From NCBI GenBank assembly GCA_047602475.1, contig JASGHE010000007.1:62001-126000 (forward strand): 64,000 bases of DNA, given 5' to 3'. Position 1 is the stretch's first letter; every line of letters begins with the position of its first letter. Below are positions 23,301-32,900 of the stretch, in pieces. Under the pieces are notes generated by a model, which worked only from the letters and a program-made list of their open reading frames with translations, had not been told where the DNA came from and ran no database searches. This DNA comes from JAEUIE01 sp047602475 (GTDB taxonomy: Bacteria; Planctomycetota; Planctomycetia; Gemmatales; HRBIN36). Position numbers and translations under genes: made by a program.

Positions 23301-26300
23301 GGCCATAAGCAATAGTCAAAAAGCTGGCGATGCAGGCTTCGGAGGCTAGAAGGTCGTAGTGGTTCGAGTCCAGGCGATTGAGATCGACGTTGAGGCCGAT
23401 CGAAAACAACTCCCGTTCGGTGTTATACAGAAAGCGGAAGTCCATCGCTTCAGCCAGATGGTGGGCCCGGTCCGCCAGGCGGCGCAAGTCGGTTTGGTGA
23501 TCAGTGAGTTCTTCGGAGTTCGACAACTCCAGCAGGCCGTTCTTCAAAGCCAGCAGACAGGCGAGCAGGTTGCCGCTGTCGACCGTGGAAACATACTCCG
23601 GGCGAAGTGTCGTGAGCGTTCTCGTATCGTACCAATTGAAGAAGTGGCCTTGATGGCGAGGAAGACCTTCCAGGGTATCGAAAGCGTTGTTCAGGCGTTT
23701 CAGCATCGCTTTAAGGGCAAGAAAATGGAAGTGATGTGCCGTCAGCGTGCAGAGTAAATAGACGCCGATGTTTGTCGGCGAGGTGCGGTGCGCCACGCTG
23801 CCACAGGGAAACTCCTGGTAGTTATCGGGAGGCAGCCAGTGATCGGTCTCGCCGACAAACGTCTCGAAGAAATGCCAGGTCTTGCCGATGATTGCTTCGA
23901 GGAACTTCTGGTCTGCCGCATCGAGAGGTTTTTGCTTTGGTCGTATGGGCCGGCTCACCAGGTACGCCATGACCGGGGACAGCAGCCATACGAGTAAGAG
24001 GGGGCTGGCCCAAAGCAGCATGTTGAAGTGGGTCAAAAACAGTAAGAGACTAACTCCCAAAACCACGAGCATGGTCGGCAAGAGCACGCGCAAGGAATGA
24101 ATAAGGGTATTTTGATGTTGCCCCTCTACGCTGGAAGAAGTTTCCCACTCGAGTAGCTTCCGTTTGGAAAGGAACATCCGATAGAGTGTTCTCGTGATCG
24201 CATCGATTGAGACGCTGGCCAGGTGTGGCAACATCGTCAATTGAACAACCGTTTGACCAAGCGTGTTGGACAGATCGGTGCGGAGTTGACGAAGTCCTCC
24301 CTGCAATGTTCCTTTGAATAGAGAATGCGATACTATGGCGATCAGTTGATGTACCAACGGAAACAGGTACGGAAGCACGGCAACTACCAGCGCCATCCGA
24401 TAGTTATGGAGACCCAGGAACAGAGAGGCAACAATCAACAAGAATGATGCCGGCGCCACCAGGCTTCGGCGAAGATTGTCGATGATCTTCCATCGCTCCA
24501 GGCCGGGAAGGATGTTTGAGAGCGCTCCTTTTGGAGTGGGCACTCGGGGCATCAACCACTGCAGCAATTGCCAATCGCCTCGTATCCAACGATGTTCCCG
24601 CCTGGCATAGGTGAGATAACTGGCGGGGAAGTCATCGAAGACTTCGACATCGGTAGCCAGGGCACAGCGGGCATAGTTCGATTCGATCAGATCGTGACTG
24701 AGGATGCGGTTCTCGGGAAATGCCTGCCCTGCTGTGGCAGAGAAGGCGTCCACATCGTAGAGGCCCTTGCCGGTGAAACTCCCCTTCCCGAACAAATCCA
24801 TGTAGGTGTCTGAAGCCGCTGCGGAATAGGGATCGATACCCGTGGAGCCTGCAAACCAACGCGCAAAGAGTGAACAAAAGCCCGTGCGGAACAGGAAGCT
24901 GACCCGTGGCTGTAAAACTCCATATCCCCGAACCACTCGTCGACCATCGTCTGCAAGCTCAGCATGATTGAGTGGATGCGCCAACCGGGCAATCATCTGC
25001 CTGGCTGCGTCTCGAGGCAGTACGGTGTCGGCATCCAGCGTCAGCACATACCGTATTTTGGGCAACTGGTTCATCGACGAGGACTGAACCGAGTAGCTGG
25101 TGCTGGTATCGCCGCGGAGCAGTCGATTAAACTCGTCGAGTTTTCCTCGCTTGCGTTCCCATCCCATCCAGCAGTTTTCTGAAGGGTTCCAGAGTCTCTT
25201 TCGATGAAAGACAAAGAACCGAGAGTTCTCTTCAGAGTGATACCTGGCGTTCAGTTGTGCCACGCCATTGAGAAGATGCTTGATCAGTTGATCATCATGG
25301 TCGGTAGCCTGGCTGGAGGCATCACAAAAGTCAGTAAGCAAGGCAAACCACAACTGCGGATCGGGATTCGCCAGGTAGTGTTGCTCCAACCTTTCCAATA
25401 AGTTGGTCGCATGTTCGGGCTTGTTGACTAATGCCGGTATCACGACCATCGTCGAACACTCTTCAGGGATTCCTGACTTCCATTCGTAGCGAGCCAACTG
25501 TCTTGGAGGGAGCAATCTGGCAATCAGCTGATTCGTCAGCAATACCGCCACTTCACTTAGGGGGATCGCTGCGGGAAGTAAGATCAGCCAACTGAGAGGT
25601 TGCCAGGGAATAGCCCAGCCAAGTAACGGGAGACCCAGCGTCAGGAAGAGGAAGAGCAGCCCGAAATAGACGGTGTTCGGATTCTTCAGTGTCCATCGTC
25701 GGAAATCACCAGTCACAGGGCGATGCGTTGTTGAAAGCGACTCAAGGAGTGCATCGTATCCATCGTCTAACAACCAATAGCTCACCTGTCCCTGCACAGA
25801 GTGTGTTGCCTTTGCCTGAGCTAAAGTCATAGCTGATTGAGCAACTTCCACTTCCGTTCGACGACTTGTCCTGGAAAGCCTTTCGATGACTCGCCTGCAT
25901 TGATTGCGAGTCGAAAAGTCCTGGAGAGAGTAAACAGCATCCTTTTGCAGAATACGGTCAACCAGACTGACCGACTCGACGAACTTGGACCACTCCACAA
26001 CCCCCAGCAATCGGAGGGAAGTGATGGCATTTCCGATCGAGACTTGATCAGCTGCCTGAAGGCAGAACTCGGCATGTTGAATATGAGCGATATCCGCCAG
26101 GTGCTCGTTACTCCAGGACTGGAGCCTCATGGATGCCTGACCTGCGGGAAGGTCGTTTTCCCGAAGCTCTTCCCATATCGTCGAAGCATATGTGCCTGAA
26201 GGATGGCTGGGCAAGGAAGGAATCTTGTGGGAGAGCACGAGTTGGACGGCTTCCTTGGCGGCGTGGCTGTCGTTGACCTGCCCCATCACCCGGTCGGCGA

Positions 26301-26859
26301 GGCGACGCAGATTCTCAAGCAGGCCCAGCCGCAGCATGGTCGGCAAAGCCCACAACTCGCCAATTGTCAGCGGTGCCATCTCCTGGTATTTCTCGACAGA
26401 CTCTCGAATAATCTCTTCACTCAGGCTTGAATCAGCATGAGCCAGAAGTGCGATGGCCAACTCGTAAACACGCGGATAGCCATGCCACGATCCAGACTTC
26501 AGGGTCGGCAATTCGTGGTAGTAGCCCTGCGGAAGGTCCGTTTCTATTTCCTTCACGATGGCTTCGATGACGTACTGATTATCGAGAAGCCATTCGGAAC
26601 CCGAGGGCATTGCCTCTTCCTGGGCGCTGAGTTTGGCCAGCCCTCTGCACACCTGAGCGATGTGTCGTTTATTGCTTGCGAATCGTTTCAACAGTTGTCG
26701 TGAGCCGGGCGATTTGGCTGCTCGCGCCAATCTCGCGTATTCGGTGATATGTTGCAGGTATCGGTCTTTGCCAATGGTTTCCGCGCGATACGGTGCGCTC
26801 GCGTGACACAGGGAGGATTCCAGTGTCTTTTCAAAAATGGAAGGGACGGTAACGGGCAT
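20326..26859 (-). CDS. ndvB: Cyclic beta-1,2-glucan synthase (NdvB/ChvB type), main part
   Basis: A giant membrane glycosyltransferase of 2177 residues in this frame; restored to 18725 it is about 2710, close to the usual 2800. Order: N-terminal helical region (SEWLLDNQYVIEAIVKEIE, PLTIGELWALPTMLR); membrane spans at about 400-455; GT84 domain with DAD in RYVLTLDADTVLPRDA (about 608) and RxxRW-like HRWIRGDWQLLQW (about 758); further spans (about 800-1000); glucoamylase-like domain; two carbohydrate-binding/GH94-associated domains. It makes periplasmic cyclic glucan from UDP-glucose, which protects against osmotic stress. It probably shares a transcript with the CsbD gene upstream. Confidence 0.88.
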   Translation of the reverse strand: MPVTVPSIFEKTLESSLCHASAPYRAETIGKDRYLQHITEYARLARAAKSPGSRQLLKRFASNKRHIAQVCRGLAKLSAQEEAMPSGSEWLLDNQYVIEAIVKEIETDLPQGYYHELPTLKSGSWHGYPRVYELAIALLAHADSSLSEEIIRESVEKYQEMAPLTIGELWALPTMLRLGLLENLRRLADRVMGQVNDSHAAKEAVQLVLSHKIPSLPSHPSGTYASTIWEELRENDLPAGQASMRLQSWSNEHLADIAHIQHAEFCLQAADQVSIGNAITSLRLLGVVEWSKFVESVSLVDRILQKDAVYSLQDFSTRNQCRRVIERLSRTSRRTEVEVAQSAMTLAQAKATHSVQGQVSYWLLDDGYDALLESLSTTHRPVTGDFRRWTLKNPNTVYFGLLFLFLTLGLPLLGWAIPWQPLSWLILLPAAIPLSEVAVLLTNQLIARLLPPRQLARYEWKSGIPEECSTMVVIPALVNKPEHATNLLERLEQHYLANPDPQLWFALLTDFCDASSQATDHDDQLIKHLLNGVAQLNARYHSEENSRFFVFHRKRLWNPSENCWMGWERKRGKLDEFNRLLRGDTSTSYSVQSSSMNQLPKIRYVLTLDADTVLPRDAARQMIARLAHPLNHAELADDGRRVVRGYGVLQPRVSFLFRTGFCSLFARWFAGSTGIDPYSAAASDTYMDLFGKGSFTGKGLYDVDAFSATAGQAFPENRILSHDLIESNYARCALATDVEVFDDFPASYLTYARREHRWIRGDWQLLQWLMPRVPTPKGALSNILPGLERWKIIDNLRRSLVAPASFLLIVASLFLGLHNYRMALVVAVLPYLFPLVHQLIAIVSHSLFKGTLQGGLRQLRTDLSNTLGQTVVQLTMLPHLASVSIDAITRTLYRMFLSKRKLLEWETSSSVEGQHQNTLIHSLRVLLPTMLVVLGVSLLLFLTHFNMLLWASPLLLVWLLSPVMAYLVSRPIRPKQKPLDAADQKFLEAIIGKTWHFFETFVGETDHWLPPDNYQEFPCGSVAHRTSPTNIGVYLLCTLTAHHFHFLALKAMLKRLNNAFDTLEGLPRHQGHFFNWYDTRTLTTLRPEYVSTVDSGNLLACLLALKNGLLELSNSEELTDHQTDLRRLADRAHHLAEAMDFRFLYNTERELFSIGLNVDLNRLDSNHYDLLASEACIASFLTIAYGQVPRKHWFHLGRMFTQVGRFTGLVSWGGTMFEYLMPRLLLPVTPGILLEQAQQAAVERQRAYGQEINLPWGISESAYYAFDDSQQYQYQSFGVPKLGLKRGLSRDRVIAPYATLLAVDVAPREAIANLRRITREGGEGEYGYYEAIDYTSNRISPGSSKEVIRTYMAHHQGMGLLSIANCLRQGMIRSWLHAEPAVRSAELLLEERVPHDAPVLPTEANDVEQQVSENPVQSRRRIVTADTPSPRTHLISNGRYSVMVTNAGTGFSRLEHLDITRWRANPTSDRLGTFIYLRNRREGTLWSTTHQPVIKHADEFEVIYAVDKADFHRRDEDVDTLMEVTVVPDTDVEIRRITLMNLGRRSKHLDVTSYAEVVLGTTAEDQAHPAFGKLFLETEWLPQYTALLCRRRPRSPEQKPVWAVHVLAVEDRPGSISYETDRGKFLGRRRDVSDPLAMEPSSRHLSGSTGAVLDPIFSIRRSLKIRPGERAVLAYTTGYAESREAALALADRFHALPAVHRGFELAWAHTRIDLQHAHLEADDVHLFQKLAGHLLFPVGPLRSPAEIIAANTLGQSGLWSYGISGDLPLAVIRLHGLSGMGHLKQMLQAHEYWRKKGLRAELLVLCENAGGYYDESFTEAVNQVRSIGMGDWLDKPAGIFVRKGGQMPEADRTLLLSCAQIVVDDRAGPIHLQGANPLFSPNPPMTTRPHRSVASRFTPLVQNTISALPNTYGGFSADELEYVIKPNVGEKIPPLPWSNVVANPAGGFLITDSGGGFSWVGNSQLNRLTPWSNDPIADPPGEAIYLQDLATGAQWNPTPLPIRDDGEVTVSHGQGYTSFQRIVNDISHDLTLAMPEHDPVKISTLKLRNRGSKPVRLAITYYVEWVLGTHRGVTLPHVVTFLDGPSNKAMFARNAYNPDYPEGIAFAATNLENLTSTGNRAEFLGRNHSLADPGGLRQDKLSGQVGRWVGSLHSSARRDHHTTERIEDYRLPFGAGG

Positions 26860-26931
26860 GCATTAGTCTCAACAGGGAAGAAATATCCGCGATGATAACT
26901 CGATCACGTCAATAACCCTGACGAGCGTTTG

Positions 26932-27135
26932 CTAACGACGAACGAGCCGTTGCACATGGAGCGAACTGACCGGAATATGGCTGGAGGGCAGAATCGATTC
27001 CAATTTGCGTTGTACTTCTTCTGACGGACGAGACTGATAGCGTTCATCGGGAACGAGTTCATCTCGCATCCGGATCTCATTCAGTCGGAAAGCGGATTGG
27101 GTCAGTCGAACAGAAGCAGAAATGCGATTCTTCAT
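26932..27135 (-). CDS. 67-residue hypothetical protein
   Basis: ATG 27135 has GAGG 7 nt upstream and is preferred over 27246. The sequence is basic and helical: MKNRISASVRLTQSAFRLNE, then PSEEVQRKLESILPSSHIPV. A BON-like half domain is possible but not convincing. It lies between CsbD and the glucan synthase on the same strand. Confidence 0.5.
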   Translation of the reverse strand: MKNRISASVRLTQSAFRLNEIRMRDELVPDERYQSRPSEEVQRKLESILPSSHIPVSSLHVQRLVRR

Positions 27136-27329
27136 AGATGCCTCGAATGTTAGATGAGGTATATTCACTTCCGAGAAGTAGCGAAACTCATACGAAGTTG
27201 AACCAGCCAAGTCGGCCACGAATCCCCGACCTGTCTTGCCTTTCACTGTTCGCTCCGCAGGTCAGCCTGGCTGCTGAGGAGTGATTGAACGACGCAGAGC
27301 ACGCCAATGTGGTACCAGAGCAGATGGCA

Positions 27330-27581
27330 TTACCACTTAGTCGACGAACCTGCCGGTACGGGTGTCTCGTCTTTGTCGCAAGCCCGACAGACCTTCTCAA
27401 ACTCAGCGACTTCGCTTTCAGCTCGTTCCCTGGCATACCCGTATTTTTCCTGAATCTTTCCCACCAATTGATCTCTAGCGCCATTGACGATGGCGAGGTC
27501 GTTGTCTGTCAGCTTGCCCCACTTCTCTTTGACCTTACCCGTGAGTTGTTTCCATTGGCCTTTGAGGGTATCCATGTTCAT
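27330..27581 (-). CDS. CsbD-family stress protein
   Basis: An 83-residue protein with the CsbD signature: MDTLKGQWKQLTGKVKEKWG, then DQLVGKIQEKYGYARERAE. CsbD proteins are small, hydrophilic and strongly induced by general stress; their mechanism is unknown. AGGAG lies close upstream of the ATG. The C-terminal extension with two Cys (VCRACDKDETPVPAG) is unusual. It heads the leftward cluster ending in the glucan synthase. Confidence 0.85.
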   Translation of the reverse strand: MNMDTLKGQWKQLTGKVKEKWGKLTDNDLAIVNGARDQLVGKIQEKYGYARERAESEVAEFEKVCRACDKDETPVPAGSSTKW

Positions 27582-27657
27582 GGATGTCTCCTGTGTTGAC
27601 GAAGAGAGGATGATTTCATCAAAACGACAAACCTTTGTTGGTAGACGTCATCATCTA

Positions 27658-27673
27658 AGCAAGCTGTGTGCCA
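27658..27673 (-). promoter_or_regulatory. Sigma-54 promoter of the CsbD gene
   Basis: The minus strand reads TGGCACACAGCTTGCT, an ideal -24/-12 element, 76 bp before ATG 27581. It may also drive the 67-residue gene and the glucan synthase. Confidence 0.7.
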
Positions 27674-27872
27674 CTGACAGTAACAATGCGGATATGACGA
27701 GTAACTTAATCGATTGCACTAATAGTTAACCAAATGCTCGACAAATACCTGGGCTATCATTATTTCGCTTTTAGTCGAATTCGTCTCCAGTTTGAATTCT
27801 GCCAGTCTAAGATAGAGTGCGTGCGCAGTCCCTTGCCTACTCTTGAGAGAACATTCAGCATTGAGTTTATTG

Positions 27873-28828
27873 CTATCGACTAACTTGCAGTCGGAATTGG
27901 TCGTTACTCCAGCCGACGATTTTGACTTTGCGGCGTTGATTGACTTTGGGATCGATGCGTTTGCCGAGGGTAATGGCCAGTCCTGCTGTTCCCACGACAT
28001 TCTGCACTTTTCTGCCCGAGTTCTCGCCAGAGAAGACGTCAACCGTAGTTAACGCAGAACGCCAGCCGGGGAGGTTGCCGTTTTTGCGTTGGGTTTGGTG
28101 AATTGATACGGTTGTGACTGGGGGGCTGACGTTGGCAGGAGAGAGCAGGGTAGTCTTCTTTAATCTTGTCGATCTGGTCGCAAGCTGATCGAAAAACTCT
28201 CTTGGGAGGGGGAGAGAGGTGCCAAAGGGGTTAACACATTGAATGTTGAGTCGAAGTCCGTTTATCGGTTCTTTTGATGAAACAGACTTCATCATGTTCT
28301 GTTCAAGCTCATCGGCAGCGTCATTGGTCACAGTAGTCTTTGATTCTGACTTTTCAGTCCAGCCCCAGTTATTCGACAAGCTGAACTTCACACCGTTTGT
28401 TGGATAATCACTGTCGAATAGCTTTTCTTCGCGATAATTCTCGATCCTTGACTTGCCTGCCTCAATCGTGTCAAAGAACTCTTCCCTGATTTCGTAAATC
28501 AGCAGGGTTTGTCGTGATGTCTCCAGCTATACAGCAATACCTGTGATTGTGTACGGCCCTGGGCAGGTTCAGTGATCCGTTAGTCGCCATTGCTCTTTTC
28601 GACGTAGCGGGGGTAAGTTCACTACAAGCCATAGAAACCTTCAGAAAGGATTGACAAGTCCGTGTATTGGAACTTGTCATAGTGGATTCTCAAGTGAACT
28701 ACTTCATCAAAAAAAAGACAATCGACTTGAATCCTTGGCGGATCACTGAGATTAATCCTGCTCCTAAGTGTGAACCAGTCACCAGCCCTTGTCCCAGATA
28801 GACAAGCTAGCCCCGCTGGCGACCACAT
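27873..28828 (-). pseudogene. Degraded or multiply frameshifted gene, unknown product
   Basis: Coding-like minus-strand stretches sit in three frames: 28828 to about 28622 (RIQVDCLFFDEVVHLRIHYD, ending SEGFYGL), about 28610-28530 (ELTPATSKRAMATNGSLNL), and about 28530-27873 (RQTLLIYEIREEFFDTIEAG, then SNNWGWTEKSESKTTVTNDA, ending VKIVGWSNDQFRLQVSR). If they belong together, this is one gene of about 300 residues with two frame changes. No family was recognised. 27674-27872 holds nothing convincing. Confidence 0.35.
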
Positions 28829-28843
28829 TTTGAGGAGTGTCCC

Positions 28844-29176
28844 ATGTTTCGAGTCTTGATGAGTCGTTCGCTAGTAGTGGCTCTTTTGAGCCTGTTTGTT
28901 GCCACCGCCGTGATCCATGCTGATCAAAAAGGCAAGAAACCCAAGCCTGGCTCGAGCGCCAACGTAGAAGGCACCATTACCGCGGTTGGGGCTTCTTCTA
29001 TCACCATTACCAAACGCAATGGCAGCAGTGTCACTGTCGGAGTAGACGCTACGACCAAGATTGAGCGGAATGATCGCCATGTGGCGTTCTCCTCCATTCT
29101 CGTCGGCGACCGAGGCGAGGCCAAGTATAACCCCACCACTTTGCTCGCCGGTAAGGTTGAAGCGACTGGGCCATAA
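28844..29176 (+). CDS. Secreted DUF5666-like protein
   Basis: A 110-residue protein: signal peptide (SLVVALLSLFVATAVIHA), then a Lys/Pro linker and a small beta-barrel (VEGTITAVGASSITITKRNG, VTVGVDATTKIERND) typical of DUF5666. ATG 28844 has GAGGAG 8 nt upstream. It probably acts in the periplasm; the function is unknown. A strong hairpin follows at 29189. Confidence 0.65.
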   Translation: MFRVLMSRSLVVALLSLFVATAVIHADQKGKKPKPGSSANVEGTITAVGASSITITKRNGSSVTVGVDATTKIERNDRHVAFSSILVGDRGEAKYNPTTLLAGKVEATGP

Positions 29177-29188
29177 GCGTGTTCAGCT

Positions 29189-29224
29189 TCATCATCCCTT
29201 TCGATAAGTAGAGAGGGATGATGA
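29189..29224 (+). terminator. Terminator of the DUF5666 gene
   Basis: An 11-bp perfect stem (TCATCATCCCT/AGGGATGATGA) with a 14-nt loop, 13 bp after the stop. Confidence 0.6.
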
Positions 29225-29309
29225 TAGTAATCTGACTTCCTTCTGCTGGTGCTATAATGAGAAGGTGGAGACACGCATCGTGGTCACACAGGCACGCTGG
29301 AGCAGAAAT

Positions 29310-29903
29310 ATGTCGCAAGAAGGGGCGGGCAATTCGGGCTACCACGCCTCGGATCGCTCCCTGCTTGTCGAGCTGCATAAAGGCCAGGATGATGCCGCCA
29401 CTCAACTCTACCTGCGCTACGCGGATCGTCTGAGATCCCTGGCAAGCAAACAAACCGCGGGCGACTTGCGGACACGCGTCGATCCGGAAGACATCGTGCA
29501 GTCGGTCTTTCGGACGTTTTTTCGTCGCGCGGCTGAGGGACATTACCAGGTGCCTGAAGGCGAGGAGCTCTGGAAGCTCTTCCTGGTGATTGCCTTGAAC
29601 AAGATCCGAACCACGGGAGCTTGGCACCATGCCGCCAAGCGGGACAGCAGGGCTACCGTCGGCAACGATGCGATAGCGGAAGGTCAGACGGAGGATGAAA
29701 CCCCGCTGACGATCTTGAACATGGTGATCGAAGAGATGCTGGCCGAGATGCCTGAATCTACCCGCGAGATTATCAAGCAGCGTATCGCCGGGCACGAAGT
29801 CAGCGACATTGCCGCACAGTCAGGTCGGTCTAAACGGTCGGTTGAACGAGTGTTGCAGGAGTTCCGAGCCAGGCTCGGAGCCAGTTTGATGGAACCTCAA
29901 TGA
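29310..29903 (+). CDS. ECF-type RNA polymerase sigma factor
   Basis: 197 residues from ATG 29310 (GGAG 7 nt upstream); a GTG at 29265 would add 15 residues. Region 2 is VDPEDIVQSVFRTFFRRA; region 4 is MPESTREIIKQRIAGHEVSD then SKRSVERVLQEFRARL. It belongs to the planctomycete ECF group whose genes adjoin Ser/Thr kinases, and the kinase follows after 45 bp. The kinase probably controls the factor in place of an anti-sigma factor. Confidence 0.9.
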   Translation: MSQEGAGNSGYHASDRSLLVELHKGQDDAATQLYLRYADRLRSLASKQTAGDLRTRVDPEDIVQSVFRTFFRRAAEGHYQVPEGEELWKLFLVIALNKIRTTGAWHHAAKRDSRATVGNDAIAEGQTEDETPLTILNMVIEEMLAEMPESTREIIKQRIAGHEVSDIAAQSGRSKRSVERVLQEFRARLGASLMEPQ

Positions 29904-29948
29904 CAGGTTGAGTTAATCAACAAGTGTCATGATAATGGAGCGAGTGTT

Positions 29949-32900
29949 ATGAACGCTGCCCTGACGATCGACAGCGTCATTGAGTCATTCGAGCGTCAGC
30001 GTTCACACAATCGCGGCACGTCTTTGAATGATTTCCTTCCCCCAGAAAGCTCGGCTGAGTTCAAAGTGATTCTGACCGAACTGGTGCGTGTCGATCTCGA
30101 ATTCAGCTGGGAAGAAGGTAAGCCGAACCGATTGGAAAAGTATCTCGATCGCTATCCACAGTTAAAAGACGATCCCTCCTCGTTGAGCGCCGTAGCTTTT
30201 GAAGAATATCGGCAGCGGCAACGGGCCGGGGAAACGCCCTCGGCTGCTGAGTATCATCGTCGTTATCGGATTGATACCCGCCAATGGCCGGTATCCATGC
30301 CTGCTGACGATGCTATTCACGAGACATCGCTGGCAGGTGAAGATCAGCCCACGCTCAGGCATGTTCTTGCCCAGCCTGTCGCCGGTCCAGAGATCTCGTC
30401 GCCATCCTCCTATTATCTGGATGGTTCCGTGCACAAGTTGCCGCACGCGCGCAGTCATTTCCTCGATTTCATTCTTGAGTCCGAACTGGGTCAGGGGGCT
30501 TTCGGCAAAGTCTATCTCGCTCGGCAAATCGGCCTGGCGAAGCGTCAGGTTGCCCTCAAGGTTACTGCCCGTAAGCAGCACGAGCCGCAAACGCTGGCCC
30601 GGCTTCGCCACACGAATATTATGCCGATCTATTCGGTGCATGATGCCGGTTCCTGCCAGGCCATATGCATGCCTTTCCTGGGCCGTACCACGTTGGCTGA
30701 CATCCTGCTGGCCTTGCGTCAAGAAGCACGGATGCCCGTTTCAGGTTGGTGGTGGTCACTGTTGATTGAAGGCAACGAGGCGGCAGCGCTTGCCGCGCAA
30801 TGGAAGCAATCGAGCTATGTCGAAGTGACGCTCAGTCTGGCGGAGAAGATGGTCGCCGGTTTGGCGCATGCTCATTCAGCCGGCATTATTCATCGTGATA
30901 TCAAACCGGCCAACATTCTCTTCAGCCAGGATGGCGAGCCGTTGCTGCTTGATTTCAATCTTGCCATCATTCTTGATAACGGCGGTGCGCTGGCGGAGAT
31001 GGCAGGCACGTTGCCTTACCTGGCTCCGGAACAACTTGAATCGCTGGTCAAAGGGCAGGGCACGACGGGTTCTAAAGCGGCTGACGTCTATGCGATGGGC
31101 CTCATCTTTTATGAACTGTTGACGGGGAAACCTGCATACTCCGGCATCAAGCGTGATTCACTGTTGAGTTATCTGGCTGACCTGGCCAAGCAACGCCGTG
31201 TGCCTGCGGGCCTGGTGCGAACCATCAGTCCTGCCCTGGCGGCCATACTTGCCCGATGCCTGGCTGTCTCGCCACAAGATCGTTATGCCGATGCTCAAGA
31301 ATTGCTTGAGGACCTTCAGCGGCAACGCCGAAATCAGGTGCTGCGTTATGCCCCAGATCGTTCACTGGCGGAACGCTGGTCGAAATGGAACAGGCGGCAT
31401 CCCCAATTCCTCCGCCATGGGTTGATCCTGGGCGTCGCTCTGCTGCTTGTCGCCGGCGGTGTGACTTACTCTCAGTATCGTGAATCGGAGCAACGCCTCA
31501 ACTCTCGAACGCAATTCACTCGTTCCGTGAAAGACTTACAGCGTGCCGAGCGGTTGGCTACCACGATCTGGCCGATGGAATTGGCAGAAGCTGAGGCGTT
31601 AGTCAAAGAGTTCATCAGCAAGACACCGGGAATCGACCAGGCGACACCGGCAACTCTCTCGAATGCTACGGGAGTGCGCTATCTCACGGAGCAGGATCAA
31701 CAGCAACTTCCAGCTCTCGCTGCCAATGCCCTAATGCTACAGGCTCATATCTATCGATTGCAGGAACACCGAGCGAATACTGCCCAGGAGAAGGAAAAGC
31801 TTCGTCAACAGTCACTTCATGCCAACGAACTAGCCCAGCCCTGGTGCCAGGCGGCGGGCTTTGCTTCGGTATGCTCCTGGCAACGTAAGCTGATCTTGAA
31901 CGAGAGTTGGGCCGATGACTGGAAGTCTTTGCTTCAGTCGCCACGAGATGCCTTGCCAGCAAAACAGTTGGCGGGAATAGCGCATACACTCCTTGCTCAG
32001 CAACATTGGTCCGAAGCAGCGACGCTGGCCCGCCAAGTAATTGATCGTGAACCTGGTTGGAGCGGCGGTTGGTACCTTTATGGCGAAGTCCATGCACGCG
32101 GAGGCCAACTACTTCAAGCCCTGCATGGTTTTGATACCGCGCTGGCCTTAGAGCCTGATGTCGCTGTAGCGCTCCATTTCCGTGGTCAACTGCGCATGCA
32201 ACTAGGCGATGAAGAAGGCGCGCTAGCTGATTTCGACAAAGCTCTGGCGCTCGGTGCCCGACCGGCTTCAGTGCTGGCTGATCGCGCACTGGTCTTCCTC
32301 AACAAACAAAAGCCAAAAGAAGCACTCGAGGCACTGGATCAGGCATTGGCCGCTGATGACACTCAGGTACGCCTCTATTTTCAGCGTGCCAGGGCTAAAG
32401 CCTTGCTTGGCGATAAGAAAGGCGCTGCGGAAGATCGCCACCTTGGCCTGACAGCCACTCCGCACAATGAACTCGATATTGTCACTCGTGGCATCGCTCG
32501 CCGGGATGTGGGAGATTGGCAGGGTGCTCTTGATGAGTTCAAGAAAGCAGAAGAAATCGCTCCTGCCTATTTGCCGGCCCTGGAGAACCAGTCTGAGATC
32601 CTGGGCGAACAGTTGCAGAAACCAGCCGAGGCGCTGGCTGTGCTGAATCGTGCCATCGAACGTATCCCGGAATCGACATTGCTCTATGCATCTCGGGCGG
32701 TCTACCATGCCCGCCTGGGGCAACGGACTGAAGCTCTCAGCGATGTCAATTCCGCTCTCAAGTATGATGCTATGCCCAAGCCATTGACGCTGTATCAGAT
32801 CGGTTGCGTGTATGCTCTGACCAGCAAGAGTCATCCTCCCGATCTATTTCAGGCGATAGCATATCTTTCCATCGCACTAGAGCAACACTTTGGCAAAGAG

